Notes: generated by a model from the sequence alone, not told the origin. 64,000 nucleotides of DNA from Molanna angustata (GCA_963576475.1 OY754987.1:3570036-3634035), one strand, 5' to 3'; positions 1-11,053 are shown, numbered from the stretch's first letter. Program-made: numbers and translations.

Positions 1-800
1 TAACACAAGAGAAATACTAATCCTTTCTTTGACATACATACCGCTCGTTCAGAGCCGAGTGCCGTGTTTTTTTTTATTAATAATTGATTTTATTTTATTT
101 CCTTGTATGGTAAATTTAATTAATCATTTTTTTATTGTTTAATTAAAATAATGTGCATCTATTATTAAAAGTGGAAAAAATGTTATGCTTTTAGAAAATT
201 GGCTTTTTCAATCTAACTTCATACAAAGATTTCTTAAATTTGTATGTACCTACTAGTGATCATCCAATGGTCAAACAATCATACGTAATTCATTAGATTT
301 TTAAGTTTGAAAGTCATTGAGGTTCTTTTTGTCAAAGAGTATACCTCTATATTGCTTATGTATGTATATACATAGGTACCCTCTTCTATTGGTACCCTAT
401 ATAATATTAATTAAATTACATTCTTTTACAAATACATCATTAGAGTACGTGTTGTTTGCCTTAAGTACTTACTGTTTATTAAATATTGTTTCACAGTAGA
501 TATTATGTATTTTTACTTAACATGGTTGAACCACTGCGTTTGACATTGGCAATATGAACGTAAAAAATCAATGGTTTGATGTGAAATATTTTTATCTCTT
601 ATTTTTATGAAGGTGATATAGTGCGGAGTTATGAATTTGAAATTTTTAAGGGTATTCTTTTTATTGCAGATTATTAACTAGTATCATGGTGAGATTGTAT
701 TCTGAAAGGATTACTTTACAAAAATACAAAATTTAGTTATTCATACTAATAAGAAAATCTAAACACTTAAAAATATATACATGCATACATACATACCCAT
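1..800. other. AT-rich intergenic DNA
   Basis: No supportable gene. Around 25-75 a short piece (CATACATACCGCTCG, then CCGAGTGCCGTG) resembles the short dispersed repeat seen better at 7591-7750 and 43325-43500. The remainder is AT-rich with short unconvincing ORFs. Confidence 0.6.
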
Positions 801-978
801 ATATACATAGATACATAATATTCCAACTGTCGACACGTTCAAGAGAATATATTTATCTTAATGAATCGTCAGTATTAAGAGAATTTTATGCCAGGTCTAT
901 ATCTTTCATGTTTTTTTCAACTTTGAAGTCAAAAAACACCAACTTAGAGGCTTAGTGTGTCTGTGTGTGTCCCTTATA
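801..978 (-). repeat. Repeat family A, terminal fragment
   Basis: Contains CCAACTGTCGA, TTCAAGAGAAT, CAACTTTGAAGTCAAAAA and a TGTGTG run. This is the reverse complement of the right end of the longer family A copy at 1755-2735. With the opposite-facing fragment at 1142-1292 it makes an interrupted inverted pair. Confidence 0.6.
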
Positions 979-1141
979 TGTATATTTAATGCTTTGTTTG
1001 CATATTCATTCAATCGATAAAATAAATAGGTACATTATTATGTTTTTCTAATTGACTGTGATGAATATTTTTATATGTATTGTGTATAATTGTAATTGTA
1101 AATGGCCTTCGGCAGTATTATTCGTATTAAAATTAAATAGT

Positions 1142-1292
1142 TGTAACGTGCTCCATAGGAATGGTATTTTCAAAGTTGAAAAAACCATGAAAAATATAGA
1201 TCTGGCATACATATCTCGCACATCTTCGATTGAAACTTTTATCGGTCTGTTAATAAAAATAAATTCTCTTGAACAAATCGAAATTTGGAAAA
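1142..1292 (+). repeat. Repeat family A, terminal fragment
   Basis: Shows the family A end in forward orientation: TTCAAAGTTGAAAAAACC, ATATAGATCTGGCATAC, then TCTCTTGAACAAATCGA. It faces the fragment at 801-978. The small ORF crossing it is not a gene. Confidence 0.55.
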
Positions 1293-1754
1293 CATTAAAT
1301 AAAATAATTAATTGTATTTACTTTATGCACAAAGTAAAGTACCTACACTTGCAACGCCTCTGAGTACGTTTGTTTACATCGGCCAAAATTATTGTCTCGA
1401 AGAATAATATTATTTTATTCTTTTACACACCGCGGTCAAATATGACATTTGCACTAGTAATGATAAGAGTTATTTTTGCATCACGTAAACGTAATATGAG
1501 ACAATTTGAATCTGAGATGTTGACTTCCTGTGTATACACGCACGTGTTCATAGTATAAAAAATATTTGTATTTTAAACCGATATGTAAATTTCATTCTTA
1601 AAGAAGTACCTACCTAGAAATTACATTTTGGTAACTACACCTATTTATTATTATGAATTCATTTAACAATGAAACAAAATTATTTAAATTATAAATTATT
1701 TTTATACCATTTTTATAAAATGATGTCATAAAATTCGATCTTTGTATGTTATTT
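1293..1754. other. AT-rich DNA, nothing recognised
   Basis: I see no similarity to other parts of the window and no believable ORF. Confidence 0.5.
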
Positions 1755-2475
1755 TAAACCATACTACTAGTTGCATGTAACACATGAGATCCAACTGTCG
1801 ATAGCGATAGTACCTACATATGTATAGTTGAAGAATAAGTACCTACCAAACTATAAACCCAAAAATCAAAATTATTGAATATTTTAAGATATTTTGTTTT
1901 ACATACAGCACATGTAGGTATGTATGTCAATAAAGGATAGTGTGGAGGTCAGTCCTTTTTCCTACCCGGAATATGAAACCAGCATGATGGTATGTATGTA
2001 TGTTTGGAGATTTAAGTATCAAACTATTAAGTCTTCTTAAATATTGTGTATAGGCGACTGCCATACAAATTGTATGAAGCGATGTCGTAAATTTTTATAA
2101 AAATTGTTAAAAAAAAATGGAGATGTAATACTACAATGCTAATGAGGTGTTTCGGCTTTTTGCGATATTTTTAAAAATTATGGAAATATAGGCAGTTAAA
2201 CACATAAATTTGTCATAAAAAATATATTAAAAAATAAACTCTGTAATATTTGAGATTTTGTATTTGTCTATATTCATACCAATTTTCAGCGTTCTAGCTT
2301 TTATGCTTTCTGAGATATATGGAAAAATAAAGTGAAAATTCAAAAGTTGATAACTCCTGACTGAAACAAAAATTCAAAATTCTGAGTATAACAGTTTTGT
2401 AGGCCTATTACTGTTTATATACTCTGAAATTTTCGGCTCTGTGAATTGAGCGGATCAAAAGTTAATACGGGGGAC

Positions 2476-2513
<38 letters not shown>

Positions 2514-2735
2514 ACACACAGACTCACGAAATGTTCTACTCCGAATTATGAGTAAATCCGTCTACGGAACATATATGCTGCGAAGCCTCTATGTTGGTGT
2601 TTTTTGACTTCAAAGTTGGAAACACCGTGAAAATATAGACCCTGCATACAATCTCGCGTATCTTGAATTTAAACTGCCTCTTCCTTCAAGAGAATTTCAT
2701 TCCCTTAAACGAATCGACAGTTGGATAAGTCATTT
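1755..2735 (+). repeat. Repeat family A, long copy
   Basis: About 0.95 kb that matches 49205-50222 in reverse orientation over almost its full length. Shared landmarks in order are CAACTGTCGATAGCGATAG, AAACATACATACATACCATCATG (as complement), the TTTTGCGATATTTTTAAAAA region, GAGCGGATCAAAAGTTA, a CA/TG microsatellite, and AACTTTGAAGTC at the right end. No coding capacity is visible, so it is probably a non-autonomous element of unknown class. Another copy at 16575-17285 is interrupted by a foldback element. Confidence 0.7.
2467..2520. repeat. (AC)n microsatellite
   Basis: Continuous AC dinucleotides with one interruption. The run is an internal part of repeat family A; its partner in the other long copy is the TG run at about 49389-49443. 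Confidence 0.9.
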
Positions 2736-2784
2736 ACTGTCGTTCCAATGCAATTTCTATGAGTAATATGTCAACATATTGAAA

Positions 2785-2990
2785 AAATGCAAGACCGCAA
2801 GAGTCTTGCATTTAAGTCTTGCAAGACTCTTGGTCTTGCAAGCATGGTCTTGTTCTTGGTCTTGGTCTTGCGTACCTGGTCTTGGTCTTGTTCTTGCAGT
2901 GAAGTATGTGGTCTTGGTCTTGGTCTTGGTCTTGCAAAAAATGCAAGACCAAGACCAAGACTGCAAGACTTGCAAGACTTTTGCTCATCA
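2785..2990. repeat. GTCTTG / CAAGAC hexamer palindrome
   Basis: The segment is made almost entirely of the hexamer GTCTTG and its complement CAAGAC with small variants. The left and middle parts are mainly GTCTTG; after about 2935 the strand switches to CAAGAC, so the segment can fold into a long hairpin. Because the unit is 6 bp, all six frames stay open (Val-Leu, Trp-Ser or Lys-Thr repeats), and the ORFs here are artefacts. Confidence 0.8.
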
Positions 2991-2995
2991 CTAGC

Positions 2996-3310
2996 TACCA
3001 CCCGTGGAGGACGTGTCAGTGGGACACAACCTGCCTTATCCAACATGGAGAGCGCTCAATAGGCTCAGAACGGGTGTCTCCTGGTGTTACAGTGACCTCA
3101 AGAAATGGGGATACAGAGAGGAAGACATCTGCGTGTGTGGCGCCAGACAGGACAACGTGCACCTACTGCCATGTCCTATGTATGATAGGAGCGACATGCA
3201 CGCACCAAGACACAGTACATAGATAGCAAACACTAGTGGAATCCGAGTGGCCGAATATTGGGGACTACGAATATGATGGTGTTCCGGACACGGAAAGTAA
3301 GTAAGTAAGT
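2996..3310 (+). mobile_element. LINE 3' coding remnant with TAAG tail
   Basis: The plus strand translates to a peptide containing WRALNRLRTGVSWCYSDL, then a KWGYREED stretch and a C-x-C-G...H-x4-C cysteine pattern. This is the usual C-terminal end of many invertebrate non-LTR reverse transcriptase polyproteins. It closes with a (TAAG)n tail at 3296-3310. A second copy with the same tail is at 24795-25002, and a third weaker fragment lies at 5950-6125. The copy is 5' truncated and has no reverse transcriptase domain. Clade assignment (I or RTE group) is uncertain. Confidence 0.65.
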
Positions 3311-3323
3311 TATAAATAATACA

Positions 3324-3357
<34 letters not shown>

Positions 3358-3974
3358 GTGCAATGTACACACGCACTTAACTTCTAACTCTAGTATGTTA
3401 TTGTATTTGTAACTTCCTAATTGTATTGTTTATAATAAATAAATGAATAAATATTTTTTTAGCAAAATTATTCCCACTTTTTTCTAAACTTCTATTTTTA
3501 AGTATTCTAATAAATCACACTCTATGGGAAGGATATGTTAATTCTAACTAATAATAAGGATTTAATATATCGGGCGAATTTGTAAAATAAAATTATGAGT
3601 ACACTGGGTTCGAAAATAAATTAAACTTGGACTTAATTTTAGATTTAAAACCACAAAGTGTTCAGTTATGTAGATTTACCTTCAAGAGAAAATTATCGAC
3701 CAGAAGTACAGAGGGCCATAGCTATTACCTTTCCACAAATGAGGGTTGGATTAAACCACAACAGATTCAAAAGGTTTCATTAGCAACCGTAAATGAGTTC
3801 ACAGTTTTCTGCAATGAGGTCCAGAGGTTTTATATCCGTCCATCGTCTAAGTGTATCAATATGTATATTTACACAATTCACGTACCAACAACAATTTGCT
3901 CCCAACGTCTCCATACATCCTTCATCCATACAAATATTTAATAACAATTAAAAAAAAATCTAAATATGGCTGTA
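3311..3974. other. Microsatellite and unrecognised DNA
   Basis: A (CA)n run occupies 3327-3355. The 104-codon ORF at 3627-3941 has no motif I recognise, no signal peptide and no supporting context; I do not call it a gene. Confidence 0.5.
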
Positions 3975-4738
3975 ATATATGTACTTATATACCTATTTAA
4001 AAACATTCGAAATAGAATGGACCAAAAAACTTTGAAAACTATATATTATGCATTAGTACAATCCATTATCTCTCATGGAATGATCGGGTGGGGAGGTGCA
4101 TGTAAAACAAATTATGGATCCTCTATTTAAGGCTCAGAAAGCTCTCATTTAAGTGATTATTAAAAAAACCTTTCCATTTCCCGACCATTCAACTATTTAA
4201 AGACTTTAACGTACTAACTATAACATAACTCTATATTAAACAAATTCTTATTCACTTTAAAAATGATAAGAAAAAACATATCACTGCTCAACATTCTCAC
4301 GATACAAGACACAGACATCAACTAATCACTCCGAAGACAAAAACTACATACGGACAAAGACATTATCAATACTTGGCTCCAAAGATCCTAAATTTAGTTG
4401 CAAAATATATAAAGAACACACATTTAAAAGAAAATACAAGACTTAAACATACAATACTAACATGGTTATATAACAAAGGGATCAACTATTGTCAGCAAAT
4501 TCTCAATTCATAACAACATATACGACAAAACTACTAACATAGGACTTAATAAGTAGACCATGGGCTACACAATAATTTTATATAACAGCTTACAGTGACT
4601 TAGTAATTAATATTATGTAACTAGTCTACCACCTCGGAACAGGCCTGGCCTAGTGAGGTGGTCCAAACCAACCCAATTTATTTGTTATGTTACTTACATA
4701 TACACAATATTGTAATTTTTGGTATATGTAATAAAAAA
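3975..4738 (+). mobile_element. Decayed Jockey/CR1-group LINE 3' end
   Basis: Broken translation of the plus strand gives a peptide ending SHGMIGWGG, matching the YGIIGWGG motif of the better preserved element at 21595-24698, then a degenerate C-terminus with many stops. The 3' UTR carries the hairpin at 4629-4661 and ends in an AATAAAAAAAA tail. Truncated and inactive. Confidence 0.65.
4629..4661 (+). other. LINE 3' UTR stem-loop
   Basis: CCACCTC pairs with GAGGTGG around a loop containing GGAACAGGCCTGGCCTAGT. The same loop core (reading AACAGG...GCCTAGT) sits between different stems at 17575-17604, 21681-21713, 26457-26497 and 45789-45829. Confidence 0.7.
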
Positions 4739-4764
4739 AATGATTCGATTCCAAGTATTTTGAT

Positions 4765-4933
4765 GCAAGCACGCTGGGTTAGTTATCCAGCAGTCGCGAG
4801 TTCGAATCCTGCCACAAACGATTTCATTCACCTATAGCACAATCATTTATGATTAGTTTAGGGTATATATTATGAGGATGTATAGTATGTATATGTACTT
4901 GTTTCCAGGACATATTCATTATAAAAAAAAACG
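4765..4933 (+). mobile_element. SINE family 1 (tRNA-derived)
   Basis: Starts with a degraded tRNA-like head containing the B-box GAGTTCGAATCCTGCC, followed by the body shared by all family 1 copies (TTCACCTATAGCACAA..CATTTATG, then GTATATGTACTTGTTT) and an A-rich end. The best copy is 27808-27982. Confidence 0.75.
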
Positions 4934-5620
4934 TACACATTGGTACAAGTATGTTAACGAGCTAAAAATGATATCAATATATGGCGTTAGAAAATAGTTT
5001 CTTTGTCACTTTCATAGATAGCGATGATGTTCCTCGCTTACTATCAAGAACTCAGATATTGATGAGCAACATTATCTAGAACTTTCAGAACATGGATTGA
5101 TAAAAAATAAAGAAAACAAAAAAAAACAAATTGCATAATGTTCAATACTATATTAATATGACAACTCACCTTTTCCTCCACTCTTACCCTTCTCCATGCC
5201 TCACCCTCGCTTCATAAAATACACACACATACACATATATATACACACACATCACAATTGTACACTTACACCACACTTTCAACTAATCACAAATATTTTT
5301 CTTTTCATCTTTCGCTTGAATTGTCTATGTTATATTAATCTGTGGAACAACGTAATTGGCTTATTTTTTTTATTACTATTTTTTTATAAGTGTAAAATAT
5401 GTAATGGCTTGTTTGTTTCCTAAAATAAAAATACATAAATAAAAAATAAGGGAACTCAATAAGGTTCATAACTGGTGAACGTTGTGCAAGTGCTTCAAGT
5501 GATCACGTAAACCAGCCGATGACATGTCGTCAATAATGTATGTGCCTTGAGTTCTTGGTCCTTCTATGATATTCCAACTTCTTCTCTATTGAGATGTTAA
5601 AAATTTGTCAAAAAAATTTG
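4934..5620 (+). mobile_element. Foldback element family Y, old copy with LINE insert
   Basis: The left part (ACACATTGGTACAAGTA onward) matches the interior of family Y copies at 39455-40090 and 62379-62885. The right arm (5448-5610) shows GGTGAACGTTG, GTGATCACGTAAACCAGCC and TCTCTATTGAGATGTTAAAA. Between them, about 5103-5437, lies a plus-strand insert ending in AATAAAAATACATAAATAAA that interrupts sequence continuous in the 62.4-kb copy. I read it as a 5'-truncated LINE tail; a peptide containing FRLNCLCYINLWN near its start supports this weakly. Confidence 0.55.
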
Positions 5621-5689
5621 AATGAAAGTGTTTATTTATTTATGTAAGTACTACCTATAAAAATGTGATAGGTATATCCTTATTTAGCA

Positions 5690-5836
5690 ATTATACAATA
5701 TATCTTTATGCATTGCCTAAAATAATCAGAATTACTTGTGATGTGTGTGAACGAAATCAGTCGATGCAGAGTGGAGTTTGAACTCCTCACCACCGGATTA
5801 CTAAGCCAGTCTGCTTATCAATGCGCCACCGACCTA
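5690..5836 (-). mobile_element. SINE family 1, diverged copy
   Basis: On the minus strand it has the tRNA-like head (GGCGCATTGATAAGCAG.., B-box-like GAGTTCAAACTCC) and the body with TTCGTTCACACA and TTAGGCAATGCAT. It is more diverged than the other copies, hence probably older. Confidence 0.55.
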
Positions 5837-5949
5837 ATAAAACATTATCAGTGAATGGAATAGGAAAATTGGAGTTAAAGATCCATTTCCAGCAGCGTGG
5901 GATGGAAAGTTAATGATCATCATCATCGTCGGGGAATGTGATTCGGCAC

Positions 5950-6125
5950 TAGCAGAATATATACACGATCAGCCATGGTCTACATGGAAAACCCTAAATA
6001 GGATTAGATCCTGGGTTGGCCATAGTAGGATGGACCTTCAGAGATAGATACGACAATACCAAAAGACAAAAGATGTGACATTGAAGACATGTGCAGAAGA
6101 AGGAAGCTCAATGGTTAATAGTAAT
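5950..6125 (+). mobile_element. Short LINE coding fragment
   Basis: The plus strand reads PWSTWKTLNRIRSWVGHS, the same region as WRALNRLRTGVSW at about 3035. Only this conserved stretch survives. Confidence 0.5.
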
Positions 6126-6789
6126 TTAGTAACTATTAACAAAAAGTGGCTTATAAACGTAAGTTGAACGAGGCAATGTAGATGACGTCACAAATGACAA
6201 AGCGATTGTGAATTTCTGACATTTGCTGATTGTATAAGAATAAAAAGAACGCATAACTCTCCAGATATAAATGTTCAATGTTCATGTGACGTTTTGATAT
6301 TCTGAGTGTATGTATTTCTGTGTTAAGACTATTAAATCCAGGAGGTATTAAATTATATATTATGTTCATTCATCCATAAAACAATGGATGTAGCATGTAA
6401 TATGTAGTATGTAAATTTCTCTTCAAGGATTTAACTTTAGCCACACAAAGGTGTTTAAGCAAGAACCATCGTATTATTGGGCCAGATATTTGGATATGTG
6501 TTCTGAAGTTTGATGTGATATTGTCGTTTAATGACTATTTCCAGATTTCTCAGTTGCTAAAGAATTGGTTTAGTGATCCGATGTTCCATCTAGGGTAGGA
6601 ACAATGATCTAAGAAGGTTTCATTAAAACTTTCTCAGAATCCATCATATGGATATTGTTATATATTTGATAGTATGTGGATTGTAAGTAAAGAATGTCAT
6701 TTATGACAAGTCACAATGTCAATGTCGTATCAAGAAACGGGACCTCAAGTTCAAAGGAAATTATTTTTTATTTTTAATTGTGGTAGGGC
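6126..6789. other. Unrecognised AT-rich DNA
   Basis: The minus-strand 72-codon ORF at 6151-6369 has no recognisable motif. No repeat match seen within the window. Confidence 0.45.
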
Positions 6790-6933
6790 AACTAATATTT
6801 TGCCAGTTAAATATCATTTTAACACACATACCTACACACACAGACGAAATTATTTGTTTATTAATTTATCGACGGGGAGCCACCCTCGGACATTTGGACT
6901 CTTCATTATTTGATTCACTCGAAAACAGACTTA
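6790..6933 (+). mobile_element. LINE coding fragment, upstream half
   Basis: Translates to ..LDSSLFDSLENR. Removing the Harbinger element and one TTA joins it in frame to TVSDMMLLHNII.. at 8006. The combined stretch resembles the C-terminal region of the LINE at 57140-58235 (LECRRVLHDQSLLHKILNNAIDSPEL). Confidence 0.6.
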
Positions 6934-8005
6934 GGCCCGAATTATAGATTCGTTCTCCAGCTTGAGACTGGTCTTGAGAACACGTTCTCAACCAAAATGG
7001 TATTAAAGAAACAAACGTCACTGAGCTAGATCTCAAGACCGATCTCGAAATGTATAGAAGAGTTGAAATTGCTTCGAGACAGCTATCCCGCTGTCTTGAG
7101 AACGGTCTCAATGAGAGAGAAGGAGACAGCGCTTTACACGAAAAAGAGACGCATATAGACACGGACGAATTTCGCATTTATTACTATTTTGACGTTTACA
7201 TTGTTAGCGATATGGATCGAGAATCTTATTTGGAATCTTATAATTCTATGTTTAGAACCTTCCGGGGGTAATTTACATACAATCATTCAAAAACTAACTA
7301 TGTGAATTAAATTTTGTAAGATTTCATAAAATTTCTGGTACATCCAGTAAATATCATGTTGTTATTCTATGCATGTTGTATCATATTTTGAAATAGCTGC
7401 TTTTCCTGGAACTATTGACTGTATGTACACACATTCCCGTAATATGCTATATGGCAGATAAAAGGAGAAGTATTTATTTTCCTCTTCCGAATAAAATGGT
7501 CAACATTTTCACTATTTAATTAAGTATCATGATATTATGACGCATAAATTTCTCTACACTTTCGAAGATTACCAAGAAACGAATTGTCAACATACATACA
7601 TACATACCATCACGCCATGTCCCTCGCGGGGTAGGCAGAGAGAACAGAACGCCACACTATTCTATCTTGACATACATTTACCGCCTCGTCAACATTCATG
7701 CTACGTCTCATGCATGTTCTTCTATTGTTCAGACTTCTAACATTTCATTTAACGAATTGTCAAAATATCTATAAATAGCTATTCCAACTCATTGCTACCA
7801 ACATAACAGCGCTGAAATTATTGCCATTCGAGAGAAAAAGTACTTATTTATAGAGCTGCATTCCCCTTTTTGTTCGAGTACGCTTTCTCGAATGAGACGG
7901 CGTACGTATTTTACTTTTAATATGGATTTTCGAGCATGATCTCAAGATGGTCTTGAGATGACACATTTGGAGAATGGTCTTGAGAATTATTCTATAATTT
8001 GGGCC
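6934..8005 (+). mobile_element. PIF/Harbinger-type DNA transposon remnant
   Basis: Terminal inverted repeats begin GGCCCGAATTATAGATTCG on the left and GGCCCAAATTATAGAATAA on the right (complement). They are flanked by a 3-bp TTA duplication at 6931-6933 and 8006-8008, the hallmark of the PIF/Harbinger superfamily. Near 7393-7440 the plus strand reads AAFPGTIDCMYTHIPV, which fits the FPG-x-IDGTHI block of the Harbinger DDE transposase. The reading frame is broken and most of the transposase is missing, so the copy cannot move itself. It carries a nested short repeat at 7591-7750, and subterminal GTCTTGAG/CTCAAGAC motifs recur on both sides. Confidence 0.75.
7591..7750 (+). mobile_element. Short retro-type repeat nested in Harbinger
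   Basis: The 160-bp insert starts with CATACATACATACATACC, includes GGGGTAGGCAGAGAGAAC, and is flanked by a 13-bp duplication AACGAATTGTCAA (7578-7590 and 7751-7763). A related copy is at 43325-43500. The long duplication indicates target-primed (LINE-driven) insertion, as for a SINE. Confidence 0.7.
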
Positions 8006-8344
8006 TTACTGTATCTGATATGATGCTTCTCCACAATATTATTAATAATAAAATTGATTCTCCTGCTCTCTTAAATTATATATCTTTCAACATCCCTACC
8101 TACACCTGTAGAACTAAACACACTCCTCTTTTCCGTCTTACCACTCAACACACCAACTATGCTCAACATGCAACATGTTGTACAGAATCTGTAATACATA
8201 CAATAGGCATTTCCAAGAGATCGACATATTCTTACTTAGCGCCCCCACATTTAAAAAATATATCAAACTTAAAATTTCATCCTCATAATCAAATTTAACA
8301 CTTCATATACTGACACATTTATATATGCAATTTTGCACATCATT
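8006..8344 (+). mobile_element. LINE coding fragment, downstream half
   Basis: The plus strand reads TVSDMMLLHNIINNKIDSP and continues into a typical LINE C-terminus (..RSTYSYLAPPHLKNISNLK). Upstream half at 6790-6933. No clear 3' UTR remains before the CR1 element tail. Confidence 0.65.
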
Positions 8345-8393
8345 CACACAATATCTCACTATAATAATAATAATAATAATAAGGACAATTTAT

Positions 8394-8437
8394 AAAGCGC
8401 CGTTTAGTGACAACCGTGGTCACCTCAAGGGCGCTTT
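8394..8437 (-). other. CR1/L2 3'-terminal stem-loop
   Basis: AAAGCGCC pairs with GGCGCTTT next to the microsatellite tail. The same fold with CACCTCAAGG in the loop recurs at 38203-38239. In eel UnaL2 a 3' stem-loop is required for recognition by the reverse transcriptase, so a like role is inferred here. Confidence 0.7.
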
Positions 8438-8693
8438 CAGTTTGCAAAAAATAATTTAAAATTAGTCCTATAGCTAACACATTGAAAATGGTGAAACAAA
8501 ACTTAAAAAAATACAATCAGTTAAAATTAAGTTAAAATTAGTCCTATAGCTAACACATTGAAAATGGTGAAATATAAAACTTAAAAAAATACCTAGAAAT
8601 CACAAATTAATCTTGTTACATAATCCAGATGAAATTAATTATAAAAAATAGTCGATTCAAAGTAAACTGGCATAATATTTAGTACACATAATA

Positions 8694-10973
8694 TTATTGA
8701 ACGGATGAAGGACAATCTGGATACGACTTGCGGAAAAGATGAGTTTTTAATTTCTTCTTGAATTCATTGATATTTTCGGCACATCTTATATCCATTGGAA
8801 GATTGTTCCATGACTTTGGCCCAGAAACGCCAAAAGATCGATATAGGTATTTTGGCTTATTTGTGAGATTGGTTTCTACTAGTTTTTTATTGGATTGGGT
8901 CATTGATCTTAGCGTACTTTGTTTATTGTTAGGTGAAAATGGAACACAAAGTTCCGATATATATTCCGGGGCCATGCTATTGAGTGCTTTAAAGACAAGG
9001 AGACATGTTTTAAATTCTATACGTTCTGGGCTCTTCAGCCAATGAAGTTTGTGAAGTGTTGGTGAGATATGCGAGAAACGATCAATCTGGTAAATATAAC
9101 GGGCTGCTGCATTGAGGATGAGTTGTATTCTATGGATTTGGTATTGCGGTAAGTGTGCTAATATGGCGTTACAATAATCTACACGGGAAACTATTAAAGA
9201 ATTTATAAGGACCTTAGCAGCATTTGTCGAGAGACACCTTCGAATAGGTCTAAGTTGTCTGAGAAAGTAACAACTTTGTCTGACTATGGAAGAAATGTGT
9301 TTATCCATAGAGAGTGCACTGTCGATATGTATACCAAGAAATTTTACGCAGTTAGAAGGAGTAATTTCGACATTTTGAATTAAAATGGGGTCATTATTTA
9401 TGTATTGTTGCCTGCGAGGTGAGGCAAGCCAAAGGAACTCAGTTTTTGTTGGGTTCAGTTTTAGCTTGTTCTTACACATCCAGGTGGATATCTGATTTAT
9501 GCATGTGGATACCTCGTGTGTTAAATGATATTTAAATTCAGGTGAACAGGACTTGAACAGTATGCGGTCATCTGCATAGGCATGTGTGTTGAAACCAAGA
9601 TTTTGAACAAGATTTTCCAACTGATTGGTATATAAATTAAAGAGAATTGGTCCAAGTACAGAACCTTGTGGGACCCCGTATAAGGAGGTACTATTATTTG
9701 TGGTACTATCTTTAAATACAACTTTGTATTTACGGTCTACTAAGTAGGAAGACAGCCATGCAATGCAGTCATTACCCAAGCCAAATTCATGTCTAAGTTT
9801 AGAAAAGAGAATATTATGGTCTACAGTATCGAAAGCAGCGCTCATGTCTAAAAATGAAATTAGGGTAATCTTACCTGATTCAGCTTGAATGATTAAGTCA
9901 GACAAAATTCTTACTGTGGCCGTTTCCGTAGAGTGGAATTTTCTATAGGCAGATTGATTTCTGGCCAGAAACTTATCAGAATCCAAGAAGTTGGTCAGTT
10001 GAGAGGATATAACTTTTTCTAAAATTTTTGACAAAAACGGTATATTCGAGATCGGACGATAGTTTTCCGTGGAATTCGGATCCAGATTATTCTTTTTCAA
10101 AATCGGTGTGATAATCGATTGTTTTAACAAATTAGGAACTACTCTTAACTGTATTGATTGATTAATAATATATAAAATGTAGTTTAAAAGTTCATTTACA
10201 CAGCTTTTTAGTAACCAAGTTGGTAACGGATCTAAGATACATTGTTTATTTGGTTGAGAGATTATGATTTTTTTAAGAGACACAGCATCTACTTTTTGAA
10301 AATTATTTAATATTCTAGTGTGTCGGGAAGTCTGAGAATTATTGGATGAGCCTTGGTTGGAATCTAGGAGTTCTGCCTCAGATCTTATATTTTCCACTTT
10401 TCTTTTGAATTTATTGGCAAGTTCTTCAGCATTAAGTGATGAATCAGCTGATTTCTGTGCTTCTCCGCAAATGCGGTGCATATCCTGCCATAACAATTTC
10501 GGATCATTCTTATTGGATTCGAGTTTTTTGTTCCAATAAGAGGCTTTCTTCCTTTTTATTTCATCTCTGTATTTGAAAAGAGAGTCTTTCCATTTCTGGC
10601 GGTGCAGTGAATCTTTCGAGTTCCTGAAAATTCTTTCAAATTTTCTGGTACTCTTCTTAAGTTGTTTGCACTCTTCATCAAACCAGATATGTGCTCCTGG
10701 TTCTCTTTGCCTGCAAACTTTCGTCGTTTTTGGCACCAGAGTATCGAGGATATCAGTAATTATGGTGCAGTAATTTTCTACTGCATCATGTACATCAATC
10801 GAAGGCAAGATCCCGTTAAGGTTAAGGTTTGAATTTGTAAGCAGCTTTTTAAATTCAATTATATCTAGCTGGTTCCAGTTTCTGCTAACTATTTCCTTGT
10901 AAATAAGCGGAGAAGGGGAAAAATCTAGAGTAAGACTTATTAAGGAATGGTCCGATAGACCAATATCTTCCAC
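8694..10973 (-). CDS. CR1/L2 reverse transcriptase ORF (main part)
   Basis: This 759-codon frame contains the end of the endonuclease domain (GLSDHSLISL at the N-terminus) and the reverse transcriptase. AFDTVDHNILF is near residue 378, GVPQGSVLGPILF near 431 and the catalytic YADD near 464. A C-terminal domain follows, with FKALNSMAPEY and GPKSWNNLP near the end. The enzyme would copy element RNA into DNA at a nicked target. The nominal ATG at 10973 is internal to the polyprotein: the reading continues upstream in the same frame (LVNEPTHDAGGTLDVVV) until the frameshift with the endonuclease ORF. The reverse transcriptase part has no internal stop, which suggests recent insertion. An element gene, not a host gene. 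Confidence 0.85.
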   Translation of the reverse strand: MEDIGLSDHSLISLTLDFSPSPLIYKEIVSRNWNQLDIIEFKKLLTNSNLNLNGILPSIDVHDAVENYCTIITDILDTLVPKTTKVCRQREPGAHIWFDEECKQLKKSTRKFERIFRNSKDSLHRQKWKDSLFKYRDEIKRKKASYWNKKLESNKNDPKLLWQDMHRICGEAQKSADSSLNAEELANKFKRKVENIRSEAELLDSNQGSSNNSQTSRHTRILNNFQKVDAVSLKKIIISQPNKQCILDPLPTWLLKSCVNELLNYILYIINQSIQLRVVPNLLKQSIITPILKKNNLDPNSTENYRPISNIPFLSKILEKVISSQLTNFLDSDKFLARNQSAYRKFHSTETATVRILSDLIIQAESGKITLISFLDMSAAFDTVDHNILFSKLRHEFGLGNDCIAWLSSYLVDRKYKVVFKDSTTNNSTSLYGVPQGSVLGPILFNLYTNQLENLVQNLGFNTHAYADDRILFKSCSPEFKYHLTHEVSTCINQISTWMCKNKLKLNPTKTEFLWLASPRRQQYINNDPILIQNVEITPSNCVKFLGIHIDSALSMDKHISSIVRQSCYFLRQLRPIRRCLSTNAAKVLINSLIVSRVDYCNAILAHLPQYQIHRIQLILNAAARYIYQIDRFSHISPTLHKLHWLKSPERIEFKTCLLVFKALNSMAPEYISELCVPFSPNNKQSTLRSMTQSNKKLVETNLTNKPKYLYRSFGVSGPKSWNNLPMDIRCAENINEFKKKLKTHLFRKSYPDCPSSVQ

Positions 10974-11053
10974 TCGTAGAGAAATTGGAGAGACATTCTC
11001 CCTTAATACGACGACATCCAGAGTTCCTCCCGCGTCATGAGTCGGCTCGTTAA

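Noticed and set aside
2757..3062. Overlapping ORFs on both strands
   Set aside because: Produced by the 6-bp GTCTTG/CAAGAC repeat, which keeps all frames open.
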